Source: JAXHUM01 sp034189325
GTDB taxonomy: Bacteria > Desulfobacterota > DSM-4660 > Desulfatiglandales > Desulfatiglandaceae
Length of the DNA stretch: 64,000 nt
NCBI GenBank assembly: GCA_034189325.1
Contig: JAXHUM010000074.1
Location: 1 to 64,000, forward strand
Direction of reading: 5' to 3'
Shown here: positions 62,571 through 64,000 of the stretch, one piece after another
Numbering within the stretch: the stretch's first letter is position 1
Layout of the letters: each line of letters starts with the position of its first letter
Notes under the pieces: generated by a model
The model's input: only the letters and a program-made list of their open reading frames with translations
Database searches by the model: none
What the model was told of the DNA's origin: nothing
Made by a program: the position numbers and the translations under genes

Positions 62571-63262
62571 TGGTCCGCCCTTTTTCTGAGTCCAATAAGG
62601 GAAAGATTCACCATAAAGGCAATCGCCATAAGAACGATGCCCAGGGCTATCCCCATTGAGAACTCACCTTTGGCCGTTTCAAGGGCTATGGCGGTGGTGA
62701 TTGTCCGCGTATGCCACTTGATATTGCCGCCTATCATCATCGATATTCCCACCTCAGACACAATACGACCATAGGCAGCCACCGCAGCCAGCAACAGGCT
62801 GAAACGGGCCTCCCACAGGGTTGTCAGCAGCACCTGCTTTGATCCGGCCCCCAGGGTCAAAAGGGTATGTTTTAACCTCCGATCGAGATTTTCAACGGCC
62901 GTTGCGGTCATGGCAACAACAATGGGGAGTCCCAGGATGGTCTGACCAATGGCAATACCGGGGAGCGTGAAGAGGAGCCCTAGTCCTCCCAAAGGTCCCC
63001 TGTGAGTGAGAAAGGCATAGACCAGAAGACCGATAACGACCGTGGGAAAGGAAAGAAGCGTGTCGACGATGGTGCGAATCGCTTTTTTCCCGGGAAAACC
63101 GGAGTGACCCAGCAGAAATCCGAGGGGCGCGCCCAGGATAAGACAGGCGACTATGGACAGGGTGGACGCGGAGACGGTAGCACGGATGGCGGAATAGGTC
63201 TCATCATGGCCTGAGATGAGGAGACCAAAGGCCTGTATGAGTCCTTCTAGGATAAAGTCCAT
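62567..63262 (-). CDS. tupB: Tungstate ABC transporter permease
   Basis: 231 aa, about six helices. LGAPLGFLLGHSGFPGKKAI, VVIGLLVYAFLTHRGPLGGL and TLGAGSKQVLLTTLWEARFS are typical of TupB, the last being the ATPase-contacting EAA-like loop; RIVSEVGISMMIGGNIKWHT is also characteristic. It is translated just before tupC and after tupA. Confidence 0.92.
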   Translation of the reverse strand: MDFILEGLIQAFGLLISGHDETYSAIRATVSASTLSIVACLILGAPLGFLLGHSGFPGKKAIRTIVDTLLSFPTVVIGLLVYAFLTHRGPLGGLGLLFTLPGIAIGQTILGLPIVVAMTATAVENLDRRLKHTLLTLGAGSKQVLLTTLWEARFSLLLAAVAAYGRIVSEVGISMMIGGNIKWHTRTITTAIALETAKGEFSMGIALGIVLMAIAFMVNLSLIGLRKRADQ

Positions 63263-63326
63263 ACATTATTCATCACAAGACAAGGATGGCAGGATGCCTG
63301 TAAAGGGCATCCTGCCGAAGGGAATT

Positions 63327-64000
63327 TCACTTTGCATTGGGGGTGAAGAGTTTCTTTCCAAGGAGTTTGTACGCCCCAATCACCTCCTGGATCTTAGGTG
63401 ATGTGATCCAGTCAGCGAATTTCGTGGCAAGTTCATGTTTAACGTTCCGGCAACGTGTGGGATTCACAGCCATGACACTGTACTGGTTAAAAAGGGATGG
63501 GTCGCCCTGCACCAGAATTTTTAACGGGGGATAACCCTTTTTGTTGGCTTCATATTTGATATAAGTCCCACGATCCGTCATGGTATAGCCCTTGCGTTCC
63601 TCCGCCACAAGGATGGTTTTAATCATACCCTGACCGGTCTGTAAATACCAGGACTCTTTGTCCGGGACAGATAACCCAGCGATCTTCCACAACGATATCT
63701 CTTTTTTGTTAGTCCCTGAATTGTCACCTCGGCTGACAAAGAGGGCCCCTTTCTCGGCGATGGTCTTCATGGCACCCACAAGCTTCATGCCTTTGATCCC
63801 CGCCGTATCATTGGGAGGGCCTATGATCACAAAATCATTATACATGACCTCTCTGCGGTCCACGCCGTACCCATCTGCCACGTATCTCTTCTCAGCGGCC
63901 GGGGCATGTACCAAAAGGACATCCACATCACAGTTCTGACCCATTTTTAAGGCCTTGCCTGTTCCCACGGCCGTCCATTTTAACTCTATTGACGTATCTT
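63327..64000 (-). CDS. tupA: Tungstate-binding periplasmic protein (N-terminus outside window)
   Basis: The frame is open to the window end and reads DTSIELKWTAVGTGKALKMG, QNCDVDVLLVHAPAAEKRYV and ADGYGVDRREVMYNDFVIIG: the TupA pattern, including the MYNDFV-GP block, with conserved oxyanion-contact residues. The signal peptide and first lobe segment are cut off. The real start lies beyond 64000; an internal GTG at 63968 is not the start. Confidence 0.93.
   Translation of the reverse strand, partial: DTSIELKWTAVGTGKALKMGQNCDVDVLLVHAPAAEKRYVADGYGVDRREVMYNDFVIIGPPNDTAGIKGMKLVGAMKTIAEKGALFVSRGDNSGTNKKEISLWKIAGLSVPDKESWYLQTGQGMIKTILVAEERKGYTMTDRGTYIKYEANKKGYPPLKILVQGDPSLFNQYSVMAVNPTRCRNVKHELATKFADWITSPKIQEVIGAYKLLGKKLFTPNAK

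Noticed and set aside
63327..63968. Complete 213-aa protein starting at GTG 63968
   Set aside because: The frame continues to the window end with TupA-like residues, so the gene is truncated by the window, not short.
1..64000. CRISPR arrays, rRNA, tRNA, intact IS transposases, prophage genes
   Set aside because: Looked for on both strands; no regular short repeats with spacers, no structural RNA signatures and no transposase, integrase or phage motifs were found.

Overview
The window looks like chromosome of a strictly anaerobic, Gram-negative bacterium of the Desulfobacterota (former Deltaproteobacteria). This is inferred from gene content: a tungsten-type aldehyde:ferredoxin oxidoreductase with its own MoaD-like protein, a tungstate ABC transporter, an anaerobic ergothioneine-type gene pair, a selenocysteine-containing UXX-star protein, DUF362 and DUF4198 proteins, a complete Mla lipid-transport operon (so an outer membrane is present), and very large multidomain sensor kinases. 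Gene density is high apart from one decayed stretch (about 2.2-3.5 kb). No rRNA, tRNA, CRISPR array, intact transposase or phage gene was seen.

Layout. 1-2.05 kb (minus): eanB-like rhodanese followed by an EgtD/EanA-like methyltransferase cut by the window edge. 2.1-3.5 kb: a 143-bp MITE-like element and pseudogene debris. 3.5-8.9 kb (plus): a PEP-synthase-like fusion, a small MerB-like ORF, an old-yellow-enzyme oxidoreductase, a half-size GDT1 protein. 8.9-15.2 kb (minus): FapA/DUF342 protein, then a TetR-AOR-MoaD-small ORF-metallohydrolase operon. 15.5-18.3 kb (minus): SDR/DUF2867 and DUF523-DUF1722 proteins. 18.6-20.4 kb (plus): two-subunit CoA-transferase behind a possible sigma-54 promoter. 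20.7-23.4 kb (minus): cysteine desulfurase, isochorismatase-like hydrolase, DUF2156. 23.7-25.6 kb (plus): flavodoxin-like and DUF362-ferredoxin proteins.

25.9-44 kb (plus) is a signalling island: two tandem giant kinase/AAA/GAF/PAS/histidine-kinase proteins whose Ser/Thr-kinase domains have lost catalytic residues, a two-receiver response regulator, a hybrid histidine kinase, a periplasmic solute-binding protein coupled to a membrane histidine kinase, and the wreck of a response regulator. 44-48 kb: TIGR04076 protein, a MauE-thioredoxin-like membrane protein, ElbB, threonine synthase and, just upstream of it, a selenoprotein readable only through an in-frame TGA with a SECIS-like hairpin. 48.4-53.3 kb: YihY and mlaE-F-D-C-A. 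53.4-57.2 kb: a second 142-bp MITE-like element, then a promoter, a structured leader with an intrinsic terminator, and a metal-uptake group (DUF4198/NikK-like, LbtU-like porin, CbiM, NikL-like). 57.5-61.8 kb: DsbD, lytic transglycosylase, small membrane proteins and a free-standing copy of the domain found at the FapA N-terminus. 61.9-64 kb (minus): tungstate transporter tupC-tupB-tupA, the last cut by the window edge.

Functional links: tungstate uptake (right end) fits the tungsten AOR at 12.5 kb. Sulfur-transfer chemistry recurs (rhodanese EanB, cysteine desulfurase, DsbD, MauE-type redox protein). Functions are assigned from recognised motifs and remembered family sequences; no database search was run.
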